In this document: positions 48,670 through 63,465 of the stretch, piece after piece
Position numbering within the stretch: position 1 is the stretch's first letter
Layout: each line of letters opens with the position of its first letter
NCBI GenBank assembly: GCA_902806595.1
Contig: CADCXC010000037.1
Location: forward strand, 3,100,001-3,164,000
Direction of reading: 5' to 3'
Origin: Pyrenopolyporus hunteri
Taxonomy: Eukaryota; Ascomycota; Sordariomycetes; Xylariales; Hypoxylaceae
Length of the DNA: 64,000 nt
Program-made: the position numbers and the translations under genes
The notes under the pieces: generated by a model
What the model was told of the DNA's origin: nothing
Database searches by the model: none
Seen by the model: the letters and a program-made list of their open reading frames with translations, nothing else

Positions 48670-49910
48670 TAATTTATATAATTAAAAATTATTTTTATAA
48701 AATAATATAATAATTTTCGAATTTTTTAAAATTTTACGATTAATTTTATAATTATATATTTTTTAATATAATTATTAATATAATTATTAATATAATTTTT
48801 AATATAATTTTTAATATAATTTTTAATATAATTTTTAATATAATTTTTAATATAATTTTTAATATAATTTTTAATATAATTTTTAATATAATTTTTATAA
48901 TATTTTTTAATTTTTATAAAAAATTATTTTATATTACTTTTTAATAAAATCGTCGTAAAAAATTACTTTTATTATTTTTTTAAAAGTTTTTCGAAAAAAT
49001 AGTCGTAAATAATTATTTTATATTATTTTTTAAAAAATTATCGTAAAAAATTATCTTATATTATTTTTTAAAAAATCGTTATAAAAATTACCTTTATTAC
49101 TTTTCGATAAAATCGTCGTAAAAAACTACTTTTATTATTTTTTTTAAAAAATCTTTCGAAAAAATCGTTATAAATATTTATTTTATATTATCTTTTAAAA
49201 AATTATCGTAAATAATTACCTATATAACCCTTTTATATTTAATTTTAAATATATAATTCGAAAGATTTTTTAAAAAATATTACGAAAAATAAAATAAAAT
49301 AAATTTAAATTTATAATTAAATTTAAATTTATAATTAAATTTATATTTATAATTAAATTTATATTTATTTATAATTAAATTTATATAATTTGATTTTTTT
49401 AAATTAAATTATATTTTAAATTAAAATTAAATTTATATAATTAAATTTATATAATTTAATTTATTTAATTCAATTTATTTAATTCGATTTATTTAAATTA
49501 AATTATATATTAAATTAAAATTAAAATTATATAATTAAATTAATTTAATTAAATTAAATTAATTAATAAAATTATTTATTAAAATATAAATAATTTTAAA
49601 TATAATAATTATAATATATAAAACGATTTAATTAAACGATTTAATTAATTAAATAAAAACGTAATATAAATTATTATATAAAACGTACGTATAATTAATT
49701 AACGTAACGTAACGTAATATAATATAACGTAACGTAATATAATATAATATAACGTAATATAATATAATATAAAATATAATTAATATAACGTAAAAAATAT
49801 AATTTATAAATTTTTACGTAATTAATTTTTATTTTATTTTTTCGAATTTTTTTCTTAAAAAAAAATTCGAAATAATATTTCGAAAAAACTTCGAATATTT
49901 ATATATTTTC
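48670..49910 (-). repeat. Dispersed repeat unit, copy D (inverted)
   Basis: This is the reverse complement of the unit: AATATAATTTTT units (48770-48900), then subrepeats in the CTTTTATTACTTTTCGATAAAATCGTCG sense, then AAATTTATAATTAAAT blocks, an ACGTAACGTAATATA stretch and the closing CGAAAAAACTTCGAATA. With copy B it forms an inverted repeat with arms of about 1.2 kb. Confidence 0.75.
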
Positions 49911-50669
49911 GATAATAATAACGAAATTATTTCCATTAACTCGTTATTAAAATAATTTCGATATATAAAATATATTAACGAATTAAACTAAAATATTAAT
50001 AAAAACGGTTAAAAAAATTAAAATTATTTTTATTTTTATTTATTTTTAATATAAAAAATAATAATTAAATTTTTATAAAATAATAAAAAAATACGAAAAT
50101 AAATATTTATAATGTTAATTTAAAATTCGATATTTTTTATATTAAAAATAAAACGTTATTTTTTTAATAAATATCGAAGTTTTAAATAAATAAAAATATA
50201 AAAAGCGTATTTTATTTTATTATATTTACGAAGGTTTTTTAAATAATTAATATTATTTTACGAATTTTTTTATTTTTATTTTTTTAAAAATGTTATTTTT
50301 TTAATAAAAAATTTACTTAAATATTCAAGAAATTAAACTTATAAAATTAATAAAAATAAAAATTTTTCCTTTAATTTTTAATATCGTATTATTAATAAAA
50401 ATATAATATTTAAATTTATTTATTTTTACGAAATATTTTTAGATAATAATAATAATAAAAATATGTAATTTATAATATTTAAATTCGAATACGTTTTGTC
50501 GAAATAATTATTATTTTTATAATCGAATATATTTTTACGTTTTTTAATTTTAAATAATAATATTAATAAAAAATTTAAATATAATATAAATTTATTTATT
50601 TACTTTTTTATAATATTTTCGAATTTATTATTAAAAGTATTTTTATTTTTTTTATATTAAAAATTATTT

Positions 50670-51235
50670 TTTTCGTTATTATTATCGATATTATTTTCAA
50701 TTTCGTTAAAAAATATTAAAACTTCGATCGATATTAATTTAATTAACGTTAATAATTTTTTAAATAAATAAATTATAAATAGTTTATTTTTAGATAAATA
50801 AAATATAAAAGTTAATATTTTATTTTACGGTTATAAAGTTTTAACGAATTAATATAAATTTTCTAAAAAAAGTTTTTATAATCGATTTATTATTAATAAA
50901 TTTATTTCTAAATTTAATATAATTAAATAATAAAATATTTTCGTTTTTTTATATTAAAATTTATTATTTTCGTTATTATCGTCGATATTTTTTTTAAATT
51001 TCATTTAAAAAAAAATAAAACTTCGATCGATATTAATTTAATTAATGTTAATAATTTTTAAATAAATAAATTACGAGTATTTTTTTAAACGAATAAAATA
51101 TAAAAGTTATTATTTTATTTCTCGATTATAAACTTTTAACGAATTAATATAAATTTTATAAAAAATATTTTTATAATCGATTTATTATTAATAGATTTAT
51201 TTTAAAATTTAATACGATTAAATAATATAAAAATT
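50670..51235. repeat. Local tandem duplication of about 285 bp
   Basis: Two adjacent diverged copies share landmarks in the same order: CTTCGATCGATATTAATTTAATT, AACGAATTAATATAAATTTT and TATAATCGATTTATTATTAATA. The first spans about 50675-50950 and the second about 50965-51235. What the parent sequence was is unclear. Confidence 0.7.
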
Positions 51236-54200
51236 TAAATTAAATTTAAAATAATAATAAAATAAATATTATTAAAAAAATTTATTACGATATTTACGAA
51301 ATAAATAATACGTTATTATAAAATAAATCGTATATTTTAATAAAAAATATCGACATTATTAAAAATATCGAATATAATCGATGTTTTAATTAATAATATA
51401 AAATTATTAAAAAATTATAAATTAATTTTCGAAATAATAATTATTATCGAATATTAAATAATAAAAATATCGAATTTATATTTAATAATAAAAATGTATA
51501 TATTTTTAAATTTTTTAACGATACGGTTAAAAAAATAATATTATTAATTTTTATGAATATAAATTTAATTATCGAAAACCGTTATTTATAAATAACGATA
51601 ATAAATCGATTCGTTAAAAAAATCGAAAATATAAAAAATATATATTTTTTTAAATAAAAAATTAATTAAATCGTTATAATAATTAAAATAAAATTAAAAT
51701 TCGATAAATATATTATAATTTATAAAAAAATATAACTTTTAATAATAAATTTTAAAAATTAAAATCTCGAAAAATACGTAAATATATTTAATAAAGTTAA
51801 CGTTAAATAATAAATTTTAAATAAATTTATATAAATCGATATTAATATAATTCGAAAAATTTAATTTATTAATATATAATTAATATTTCGAAAATTAAAA
51901 AAATCGATTTATTTATTTACGAATTTATATTATCGATATAATTAATATAATTTAATAATTTATAAAGATTTTTAAATAGCGATAAAATATAATATTAAAA
52001 ACGTTAACGTTTCGAAATTTTTTATTATTTTTAAAAAAAGGAAATTTAAAAAATAAAAAAAATGTATAATAATCGAATAACGTTAGATTCGAACTTTTTT
52101 CGAATTTTTTTCGACTTTTATCGTAATTTAATTTAAAGCGAAATTCGAATTATTTTAAATATAATTAAACGTAATAAATTATATTTTATTTAAAAATATT
52201 TAATAATAAATATTCGTATCGTTTATTTAAATATAATATAAAAATTCGAAATATTAACGTAAATATTAAAAAATAAATATAATAAAAACGTAATAATTAT
52301 TTAAAAATTATAATTCGTGGAAAATAAGTCGTATTTTTCGAATTTCGATAATTATTATATAATTTAAAATAAATCGAAAAAAAAACGATTTTATATATTA
52401 ATAAAATATTAAATAAAATAAAATAAATTAACGAAATAAATTATAATTAAATTATAACGAATATAAAAATTTAAAATTACGAGATTAAAATTTAATTTAT
52501 ATATATAAAACTATAAAAAATGTCGAAAAAAAATCTTATTTCGAATATATTATAAAAATACGCGAAAAGCTTTAATATAATAATAAAAAATATAAACATA
52601 AATTATTTATTATAAAACGAAAAAAATAAAATTTAAAATAATTTAAAAAAGATTTTTTATTTAATAAAATATTAATGTTTCGCCTTCGTTACCCTTAAAA
52701 ATATTATTAAAAAATTTTACGAATAAAAAAAATTTAACGTTAAATTTAATTTAAATCGATATTAAATTTAAATATATTTTTTCGAAATTTTTCGAATAAA
52801 GCGGTTTCGATTATATAACGTAAAAAATTAAAATAAATATAAAAATAAAATCGAAAAAAATCTACGTAATAAAAGTTAATAAAATATAAAAATAAATAAA
52901 TAAATTTTTAATTAATATTAAAATTTACGAAATCGAAGTTTCGAACGAATTTAAAAATAAAATCGATATAAATAAATATATATATCGTTTAACGAAAAAA
53001 TTTTAAAAAATAACGTAAATAATTATATTATAACGAAAATTTTTAATAATAAAAGTAATTAAATAATAATCGAACGAAATATAATAAATTAAAATTAATA
53101 TAACGTATATTTTAAAAAAAATAAAACGAAATTAAATCGAAATAATGTTATAAAAAGTTAAAAATTATTAATAAATAATATAAAATAACGGTAAATACGA
53201 TTAAACGAATATATTTTCGAAAAGTAATAACGAAAATTTCGCGCGATAATATTAAATTTTAAAAATTAAAAAAATAAATTAAATTTAAAAATTAATAATT
53301 ATTATAAAATACGTATTTATTTAATATAAAAAATAACTTTTAAAAGTTTTTATAAATAACGAAACGAAAAAATAAAAAACGATTTTTAATTAATAAATTT
53401 TTTTTATTAACGACGTTAATTTATTCGATATTAAAAATAATCGAATAAATTTAATTAATTTATTTTAAATATAATAAAAAATTATATAAAAAAATAAAAT
53501 ATATAATTATAAAAATTAAATTATAAAAAATATCGAATAAAAAAAATCTTTTTATTAATTTTTTTACAATTTACGAAAAATTTTTATTTCGAATTTTAAT
53601 TAAAATAATTATATAAAGTTTTAAATTAGGTTATTATTTTAAAGTTTTTAAGTAATTTTATGCGATAATTTTCTTTAAATTAAAAAAAACGAAAAAAAAA
53701 CTTTTTCGAAGATTTATCGCCTTATATTTTTATTAAATATAATGGGAAAAATGATCGAAAATGTTTTTATTTAATAAATTATAACGATAATAAAAAAATA
53801 CGGTTTATTTTTAAAAAAATAAATAAAAAATAAAATATATACGTTTACGAAAATAATTATTTATATAATAACGAAAATAGTTTTTTTTTATAAAAATATA
53901 AAACGACGACGTTATTATTATAATTAAATATATCGAAAACATTTAATAATATAATATCGACGAAAATAACGTATATTATAATTATAAAAAGTTTTTAAAT
54001 TAAATTATATATTAAATTAAAAATTATTTAATAAATAAATAAACTATTTTTATTTTCGATAACGAAAATTTATAATAATATCGAATTACGAACGAAATAT
54101 TATAAAGGTTTTTATTTTTTTTATTTTTTTTATTTATATATTATATCGTTATACGAAATTTTAAAAAACGAAAAAATATTAATAATAAATTTTTTAAACG

Positions 54201-54664
54201 ATATAAACTTTTTTATTATCGATTACGCTTCGAAAAAAAATTATAAAAAGTTTAAAAATGTATATATTAAATGTTAAAAATAAACGAAAAAATATAAAAT
54301 ATTTTTTTTATTTAATAAAAATAAATTTATATATTTTATTCGTATATACGTTTCGATTATAAAATTCGTACGTTTAAAAATTTTTATATTTAATTTAACG
54401 AAAAATATTAAATTTTTAAAAATATAATTAAATATAAAATTAAATTAAAAACGATATTTAAAAGTTATAAAAATAAAAATAAAAAAATAAAAATATATAT
54501 TATTTAAATTAATTATTTTTATATAAAATTATAATATTTCGAAAAAAAAAAAATTTATATTAAAATTATTAAAAACGCGATAATATTCGATTTAATTATA
54601 TAATATATATTTTTATAAAATAATAAAATAAAAAATATAACGATTAAATTAAATTTAATATAAG

Positions 54665-55438
54665 CATTGCTATGTGCACTACCTATTTTTGCTATCGGAC
54701 CCTTATTTGCACTACCAATACAAAAAGTACATCTCCTACCCCTCACTCGGCCCCACTAACGGATTCCCATACAAAAATGCAGCAAACCAGATAGTCTTTT
54801 CGAGGACGGGTACGCTTTTTCGATTGACTTCTTTGTACATATTGAATTACGTATATCCCACCATACATCCTATTATTTCGCACCTACTCTAAGGATGCAA
54901 AATATAAAAAATAGATCGCCATTTTCGCCTCAATTAGACCTTTCTAATGGTATAGGTTTCATATGGGTGCATGCCCTATTTCAAAAGTTATTTGAATATA
55001 AAATCAATTCCATATGGATGTCAAAAGGTGCTGGAGGGGTATGCGACCGCAAAAGGGGATCGCGACCGCAAAAGGGATCACATGACCACCCCTAGCCACC
55101 ACTTACACCCCTATTGAATGAAGTATATATTGAAATAACTTTTCATGTACGGCATGTACCGATATGAAACCTATACCATTAGAAAGGTTTAATTGACGCG
55201 AAATTGGCGATGTAATTTTTATATTTTGTATCTTTAGAATGGGTGGGATATAATGGGATATATAGTGGGATGTATGGTAGGAATTGAATCAATTGAAAAA
55301 GGGCATAAGGTGTACATTATGTATTAATACGATTGTACGTAGATTTGTATATGGGGCTGTTAGATATGGTAGGTATTTTGATGTACTGGTAGTGTAAATA
55401 AGGCCCGATAGTAAAGCATGGTAGTGCACATAGTAATG
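54665..55438. mobile_element. Nearly intact foldback (long terminal inverted repeat) element
   Basis: A 774-bp island of near-normal composition sits inside the AT-rich block. Its ends are inverted repeats: CATTGCTATGTGCACTACC on the left and CATTACTATGTGCACTACC when the right end is reverse-complemented. The similarity continues through both arms (CTATCGG...CCTTATTTGCACTACC, CCTTTCTAATGGTATAGGTTTCATAT, GGGATCACATGACCACCCC) to a centre near 55060. TTTAATATA occurs on both flanks within one to three bases of the ends and may be a target duplication. It has no credible protein, so it would be non-autonomous. Two mutated relatives lie at 44585-45350 and 45535-46305. Confidence 0.82.
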
Positions 55439-56999
55439 TTCTTTAATATAATCGAAATATTTTAAAAAAATAAACGAAATATATAAAATAATTTTTATCG
55501 TTTAATTCGAAAATAAATTAAAATATCTTTCGATAAATTTATATTTAAATAAAAAAATTACGAATTTAAAATTTAAAATATTTATAATAAAATTTATTAA
55601 AATTATAAAAAATATAAATATTAAAATTAAATGATAATTATTAAATTATAAAACTAAAAAAAAAATTCGATATAACGATAAATAAAAGTTAAAATAATAA
55701 CGAAGTTAAAAAAAAATAATTAAAAAAATAAATAATTAAAAATAATATTATTAATATTATAATTAATAAATAAAATAAACGTTTTAAAACGTTATATATA
55801 CGAAATATAATTATAATAAATATATTTTTTTAAAACTTATAAATATAATCGTAATATTATAACGTATAAAAATACGAAATTTTTACGTTAATATAAATAC
55901 GAATTAAAAAAATAAATTTAAAAGTGTTTTTTTTCGAAAAAAACGTTTTAAAAGTCGTTTCGTTAAAATATAAATATAAAAAATACGAAACGATATATTA
56001 TATAATTATAAATTATTCGAAATACGATAAAATTAAATTTATTTTATAAACGAAGTTAAAATTTAAAATATTTACCATTTATAAAAACTACGAAAAAATA
56101 TTATTAAATTTAAAAAAAATAAAAATAATAATGAAATAATTTTTATAAAAAGGATTATTTTCGATATATAAAATAACACTAAAAATAACATCGTAAAAAA
56201 TAATTTATAAAAAATATAAATTTAAAAAGCGAAGTAATATATTAAAAAAAAATAATAAAACGAAATCGTAAAATATTTAACATTAAATATTATAAAAATA
56301 AATTCGAATAATTAAATATTTTTAAATAAATTAATATTATAATCGATAAAATATTTATTTAATTTATAAATAATATTATAATATTTATTTAACTTATAAA
56401 TAATATTATAATATTTATTTATCGTTTTTTTCCCCGGAAATATTATAACTATTAATAAATTAAAAATTCTTCGTTTAATAAAAAAAAATATCTAAAAAAA
56501 TCTAAGTTTTTTTTATTTTAAATTTTTATATTAAAACTTTTTTTAAATCCGTTTAAAATTTAATTTTAACTCGATTTTATTTACGATAATCGAAATTATC
56601 GAATAATAAATAACATTTTCGCGTTTCGATTAATTTTCGATAATTTTTTATAATTTATAAATAATTAACATTAATATTACGAAATAAAAAAACGAAATTA
56701 TTTATAATTTAATATAAATTTTTAAAATATCGTTTTAAAAAATATTATTATTATCGTTAAATTTATTATATATAAATAAATTTTTATATAACGATATATT
56801 TTTTAATTAAAAAATTACCTCGATAAATTTCTTCGATAATTATAAACTTATATATTAAACGAAATATAATTTCGTATATTTCGATTTTTACTTATATAAA
56901 ATATAAAAAATCGAAGTCGTCGAAATTATCGTAAACGTTAAAAATTTTTAATACGAAAATCGCCGTAATTTATTTTAATAAAGTTTTAAAAATAATATT

Positions 57000-57870
57000 A
57001 TTATTTTATATATTCGAAATAATTTACGGAAAAAATAAATTAATATTATAAAAATATAATAAAAGTAAAAAAAAAAAATTTACGAAAAAATAAAATTAAT
57101 ATCGCCGGCGATATCGTTTATAAAATATTATCGATACCCGTTCGAAAAAATAATCGAATTTTATAAATTTATCGATAATAAACCGTATTTTAATCGTTAT
57201 AAATCGAATATACGTTATATATATTATTAATAAATAATAAAAATTTTTTATAAAATAATAATATATATTTCGACGATAAAAAATAAAAAATAATAATATA
57301 TAATATATAATAAAAATAAATAATAAAATAATTAAATAAATATAAAAAAAAAAAATTAAAAAAAAACTATTTATAAAAATTTACGAAAAAATATCGATTT
57401 AAATAAATAATATTAAATAATCGAAATCGGTAGGAATTTTCGATTAATAAAAAATAATCTTTTAAATAAAAAATAAATATATAAAAATTATAATAAAATT
57501 ATTTTTAAAAAACGACGATTATAATAAAAAACTTGTAAAATAAACGGTTACGAAATATTTCGACTTTAAAATAATTTCGAAAAAAAATAAATAAAAAAAA
57601 TAAAAAAATATTAAATAATTTTCTTTTATCGAATTTAATTATATTTATTAAAAGGGTAAATTTTTAAAATTTTAAAGAAAAAATTTATACCGTTAAATAA
57701 CGTAATCGAAAAAAAATTATAACGAAATAAATTTTATTCGAATCGACGATTTTTACTCGAATTATTGCCGAATAATAAAACCGTATATTTTTACATTTTT
57801 ATAATATATATATAAATCTACGATATAAAAAAAATAATAATAATAATAATAAAATAACTATAAAATAAAT
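57000..57870 (+). repeat. Second dispersed repeat body, forward copy
   Basis: Segments here recur in reverse orientation at 62500-63440 and partly at 59990-60545. Landmarks are ATATCGCCGGCGATATCG, GAATCGACGATTTTTACTCG and a run near 57810-57850 of AATAATAATAAT. It is probably the mutated interior of a transposon; no coding frame survives. Confidence 0.65.
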
Positions 57871-58617
57871 TATAAAATATAAACGTATTTAAAATATCGT
57901 CGATATTAAAAATATCGTTAAAAAATAAATAAAATTATTACGATTATAAAAAACGTATACGTTAATAAAAATTAAAAAAATTTTAACGTATTAAATAATC
58001 TTTAAATAAATAAAAATTTTCGAAATAATTACGAAAATAATAATTATTAAAATATATAATTCGAAATAAATTATTTAATTTAATATAATTAAAATTTTAA
58101 TTATAATTATAATTAACGTTAAAAAATATTAAAAATAATATTACCGTAATTATTAATATTATAATTATTATAAAAAATATAAACCATATCGATATTATTA
58201 TAAAAAATAACGATAATATATAAATAATAAAAAATAAATATTTATTTAAATTTTAATAATAATAATATATTAAAATAAATTAAAATAAAATATTAACGAT
58301 TAAATATATAAAAAAATTAAAATAACGATAATATATTAAATTTAATAAAAATAAAATATTTATAAATAAATACGCGAAAAAAATTAAAATAACGATAATA
58401 TATTAAAGTTAATAAAAACGAAATATTATTAAAACGTTATATTTAAGTTTTAAATTTATTAATTAAAATTACGAAATAAAAGTTAAATCGAATAAATATC
58501 GAAAATATTAAAAAAAAATTAAAATAAAATAATTACGCGGTTTTATATTTTTATACGAAAATTTAAAAAATATAATTATATTTTTATTAAAAAAACGTTT
58601 CGATTATTAAAATTAAA

Positions 58618-59060
58618 AGTTACCCCCGTAAAATAATATAATAACCTTCGATTTTCTTCGAATTTTACGATTATTTTTATAATTATATACTTTTTAATAT
58701 AATTATTAATATAACTTTTAATTTAATTTTCGTAATATTTTTTAACTTTTACGAAAAATTACTCGTATTACTTTTCGAAAAACCGTCGTAAAAAATTACT
58801 TTATATTATATTTCGATAAAATCGTCGCGAATAATTATTCTTATAATTTTTTTATATTTAATTTTAAATATATAATTCGAAAAATTCTTCGAAAAATATT
58901 ACGAAAAATACGTCGAATTAAAATTAAATTTATATAATTAAATTTATATTTATTATTAAATTTATATTTATAATTAAATTTATATTTATAATTAAATTTA
59001 TATAATTTAAAATTTTTAAATAAAATTATATATTAAATTAAAATTAAATTATATATTAAA
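58618..59060 (-). repeat. Dispersed repeat unit, copy E (inverted, truncated)
   Basis: It begins with CCCCCGTAAAATAATATAATAACCTTCGATTTTCTTCG, the reverse complement of the unit's end, keeps only two or three of the 38-nt subrepeats and lacks the far end. Some C-runs survive, suggesting milder mutation at its edge. Confidence 0.65.
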
Positions 59061-59989
59061 TTAAAATTAAAATTATTTAATTTAATAAAATAAACGTACG
59101 AATTTAATTATCGTACGACTGTTTTTAATTTATTATTTAATTAAAATCGATAATAATTATATAATTTTAAATAATTAATATTTTTATAATATTATATTAT
59201 ATTAAAAATTTTAATATTATAATCGAAAATATTATTTCGAAGTTTAAAAAATAATTTAAAAATTATAAAAAATTTTAATTTAATATTTAATATAAAAATT
59301 TCGAAAATACGTATAATAATATTTAAAATATTAAAAAAGTCGTGTAAATAAATTAAAATTTTTTAATAAATTATTATTTATAAATTCGTTAAAATTATTT
59401 TATTATATCGTTTTATAAAATTTTATCGTTACGTTATTTTAAATATTAATTAAAAATATAATATAAATAATAAAAAAATATATAATTTTCGATGTAATAA
59501 TAATAATAATTTATAAATTTAATAAAAAAATTATATTAATTTTCGATAATATTAAATATAAAACGAAAAATTAAATCGTTTTAACATTAAATTTTTAATA
59601 TTATACGATTAAAAAATATTTTAAAAAATTATTTTAAATAAAAATTTAAAATTTATATTTAAATTTTAATAAATAATTTTTATTAAATTAAAAATTATAT
59701 TAATAATATCGATTAATTATTATTTATAAATAAACGAATAAATAAAAAAAATTAAAATATAAAAATATTTATTCGATTTTATTACGTAACGTTAAATAAA
59801 TTATAAATTAATATTATTTTCGTTTTATAATATAATTTAAAATTTTTTTTAAAAAATATTAAAACTATTTTTAAACGAAACGATTTTAAATTTTAAATTT
59901 AAATTTTTTTTAAATATATTAAATTTATTTATTAACGATATAAATTATTAAATAATATAAAATTTTTATCGTAAAAAATTATTATTATT

Positions 59990-60545
59990 ATTTTTACGCC
60001 GTATATTTATATATATATTATAAAAATATAAAGGTATACGATTTTATTATTCGATAATAATTCGAATAAAAACCGTCGATTCGAATAAAATTTATTTCGT
60101 TATAATTTTTTTTCGATTACGTTATTTAACGGTATAAATTTTTTTTTTAAAATTTTAAAAGTTTATTTTTTTAATAAATATAATTAAATTAAATAAAAGA
60201 AATTTATTTAATGTTTTTTTATTTTTTTTTTCGTTTATTTTTTTTTCGAAGTTTTTTTAAAAGTTAAAATAATTTATAACCGTTCGTTTTATAAGTTTTT
60301 AATTATAATTATCGTTTTTTAAAATAATTTTATTATAATTTTTATATATTTATTTTTTATTTTTATAAAAAAATTAAAACGATTATAAATTTTATAATAA
60401 TTAAAATTAAAGTTTAATACGATATAAAATATATTAAAATTATTTAAAAAATAATCGATTAAATATATTTAAAATTATATAAAAAATATAAATTATTAAA
60501 AAAAACTTTTTCGAAAATAATTAATATAATATATCGAATTATTAA
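59990..60545 (-). repeat. Second dispersed repeat body, partial inverted copy
   Basis: It matches 57340-57870 in reverse and 62500-62870 directly: CGTATATTTATATATATATTATAAAAATATAAA, then AACCGTCGATTCGAATAAAATTTATTTCG. Copy C of the first unit starts immediately after it. Confidence 0.65.
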
Positions 60546-60547
60546 TA

Positions 60548-61605
60548 ATTATTCGAAGTTTTTTCGAGATATTATTTCGATTTTTTTTTTAAAAAAAAAA
60601 ATTCGAAAAAAAAATAAAAATTAATTACGTAAAAATTCACAAGTTATATTTTTTACGTTACATTAATTATATATTACGTTATATTACATTACGTTACGTT
60701 ACGTTAATTAATTACGCGTACGTTTCGCGTAACGATTTATATTACGTTTTTATTTAATTAATTAAATTATTATATATATTACGATTATTATATTTAAAGT
60801 TATTTATATTTTAATAAATAATTTTATTAATTAAATTAATTTAATTATAAATATAAATTTAATATTAATTTAACGTATAATTTAATTTAAAAAAATCGAA
60901 TTAAATAAATCGAATTAAATAAATCGAATTAAATAAATCGAATTAAATAAATTAAATTATATAAATTTAATTATAAGTATAAATTTAATTATATAGATTT
61001 AATTTTAATTCGACGTATTTTTTGTGGTATTTTTCGAAGAATTTTTCGAATTATATATTTAAAGTTAAATATAAAAAAGTTATACGGGTAATTATTTGCG
61101 ACGGTTTTATCGAAAAGTAGTATAGGGTAATTATTTACGACGGTTTTATCGAAAGGTAATAAAGGTGGCTTTTCGCGACGATTTTATCGAAAAGTGATAT
61201 AAGATAATTATTTACGACAATTTTTTCGAAAGGTAATATAAGTGGTTTTTCGCGACGGCTTTTTCGAAAAGTAGTATGGGGTGGTTATTTACGACGGTTT
61301 TTTCGAAAGATTTTTAAAAAGGTAGTAAAGGTAATTTTTTACGACGGTTTTATCGAAAGGTAGTATAGGGTGATTTTTCGCGACGATTTTTTAAAAAGTA
61401 ATACGGATAATTTTTCGTAAAAATTAAAAGGTATTATAAAAATTATATTAAAAATTATATTAAAAATTATATTAAAAGTTATATTAAAAGTTATATTAAA
61501 AATTATATTAATAATTATATTAAAAGGTATATAATTATAGAAATAATCGTAAAATTCGAAGAAAATTAAAGGTTATCATATTATTTTACGGAGGTAATTT
61601 TTAAT
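60548..61605 (+). repeat. Dispersed repeat unit, copy C
   Basis: This full-order copy is the least mutated of the six in its subrepeat array (61085-61410), where units such as GGTAATTATTTACGACGGTTTTATCGAAA are clear. Each unit carries an inverted pair CTTTTCG...CGAAAAG that could form a 7-bp stem. It ends at GGTTATCATATTATTTTACGGAGGTAATT. Confidence 0.75.
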
Positions 61606-62359
61606 ATATAATATATAAACTTTTTCGGATATAAATTAAATATATTAATATATTAACGAATTTATAAAATTATATTAATAATATAATTAATTAAAATATT
61701 ATTAAAAATAAATTTATATAATCGATATATTATTTAATAAAATAAAATAATAATAAAAAAATAATAATAAATAATAATTTTATAAAATAAAAAAATTATA
61801 AATAAACGTATAAATAAAATAAAAAAAATATCGAAATTAAAATATTTTATAAAATAAAAAAAATATTTTTTTAATATATAATTAATAATACGAAAAAAAT
61901 TTTTTAATATAAAACGTTATTAAAATAATTAAAAAATAAAATAAATTTTATTTAATAAAAAAAAATATATAAAATAAAAATATAAAAAAAAATATCGAAA
62001 ATATTAAAAATAAATATTAAAATCGACTTTTAAAAAAAAAAAAACTTATATCGTTAATTTTATTATCGATTATATAAAATTTTCGATTTTTTTTAATAAT
62101 ATATTTTTTTTATTTTTTTTTATTTTTTTATTATTAATTTATTTATTTAAAATATTTATAATATTAAATTTTTCGATTAAATTATTTATTATATTAAAGT
62201 TTTCGATTTACGTATATAAAAATTTTATTAAATTTAAATTTTAATATAAAATATTTTTTAATAAAATTATTACGTATATTTATTTAAATATTTTTTAATT
62301 TTTAAAAATTCGTAATTATAAAAATTTTCGATATAATTTTTAAAAAAATTAATAATTTA

Positions 62360-63465
<1,106 letters not shown>

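Noticed and set aside
54674..55095. Small open frames inside the intact foldback element
   Set aside because: They are short, lie in the inverted arms and match no protein; the mutated copies have lost them without any sign of coding constraint.
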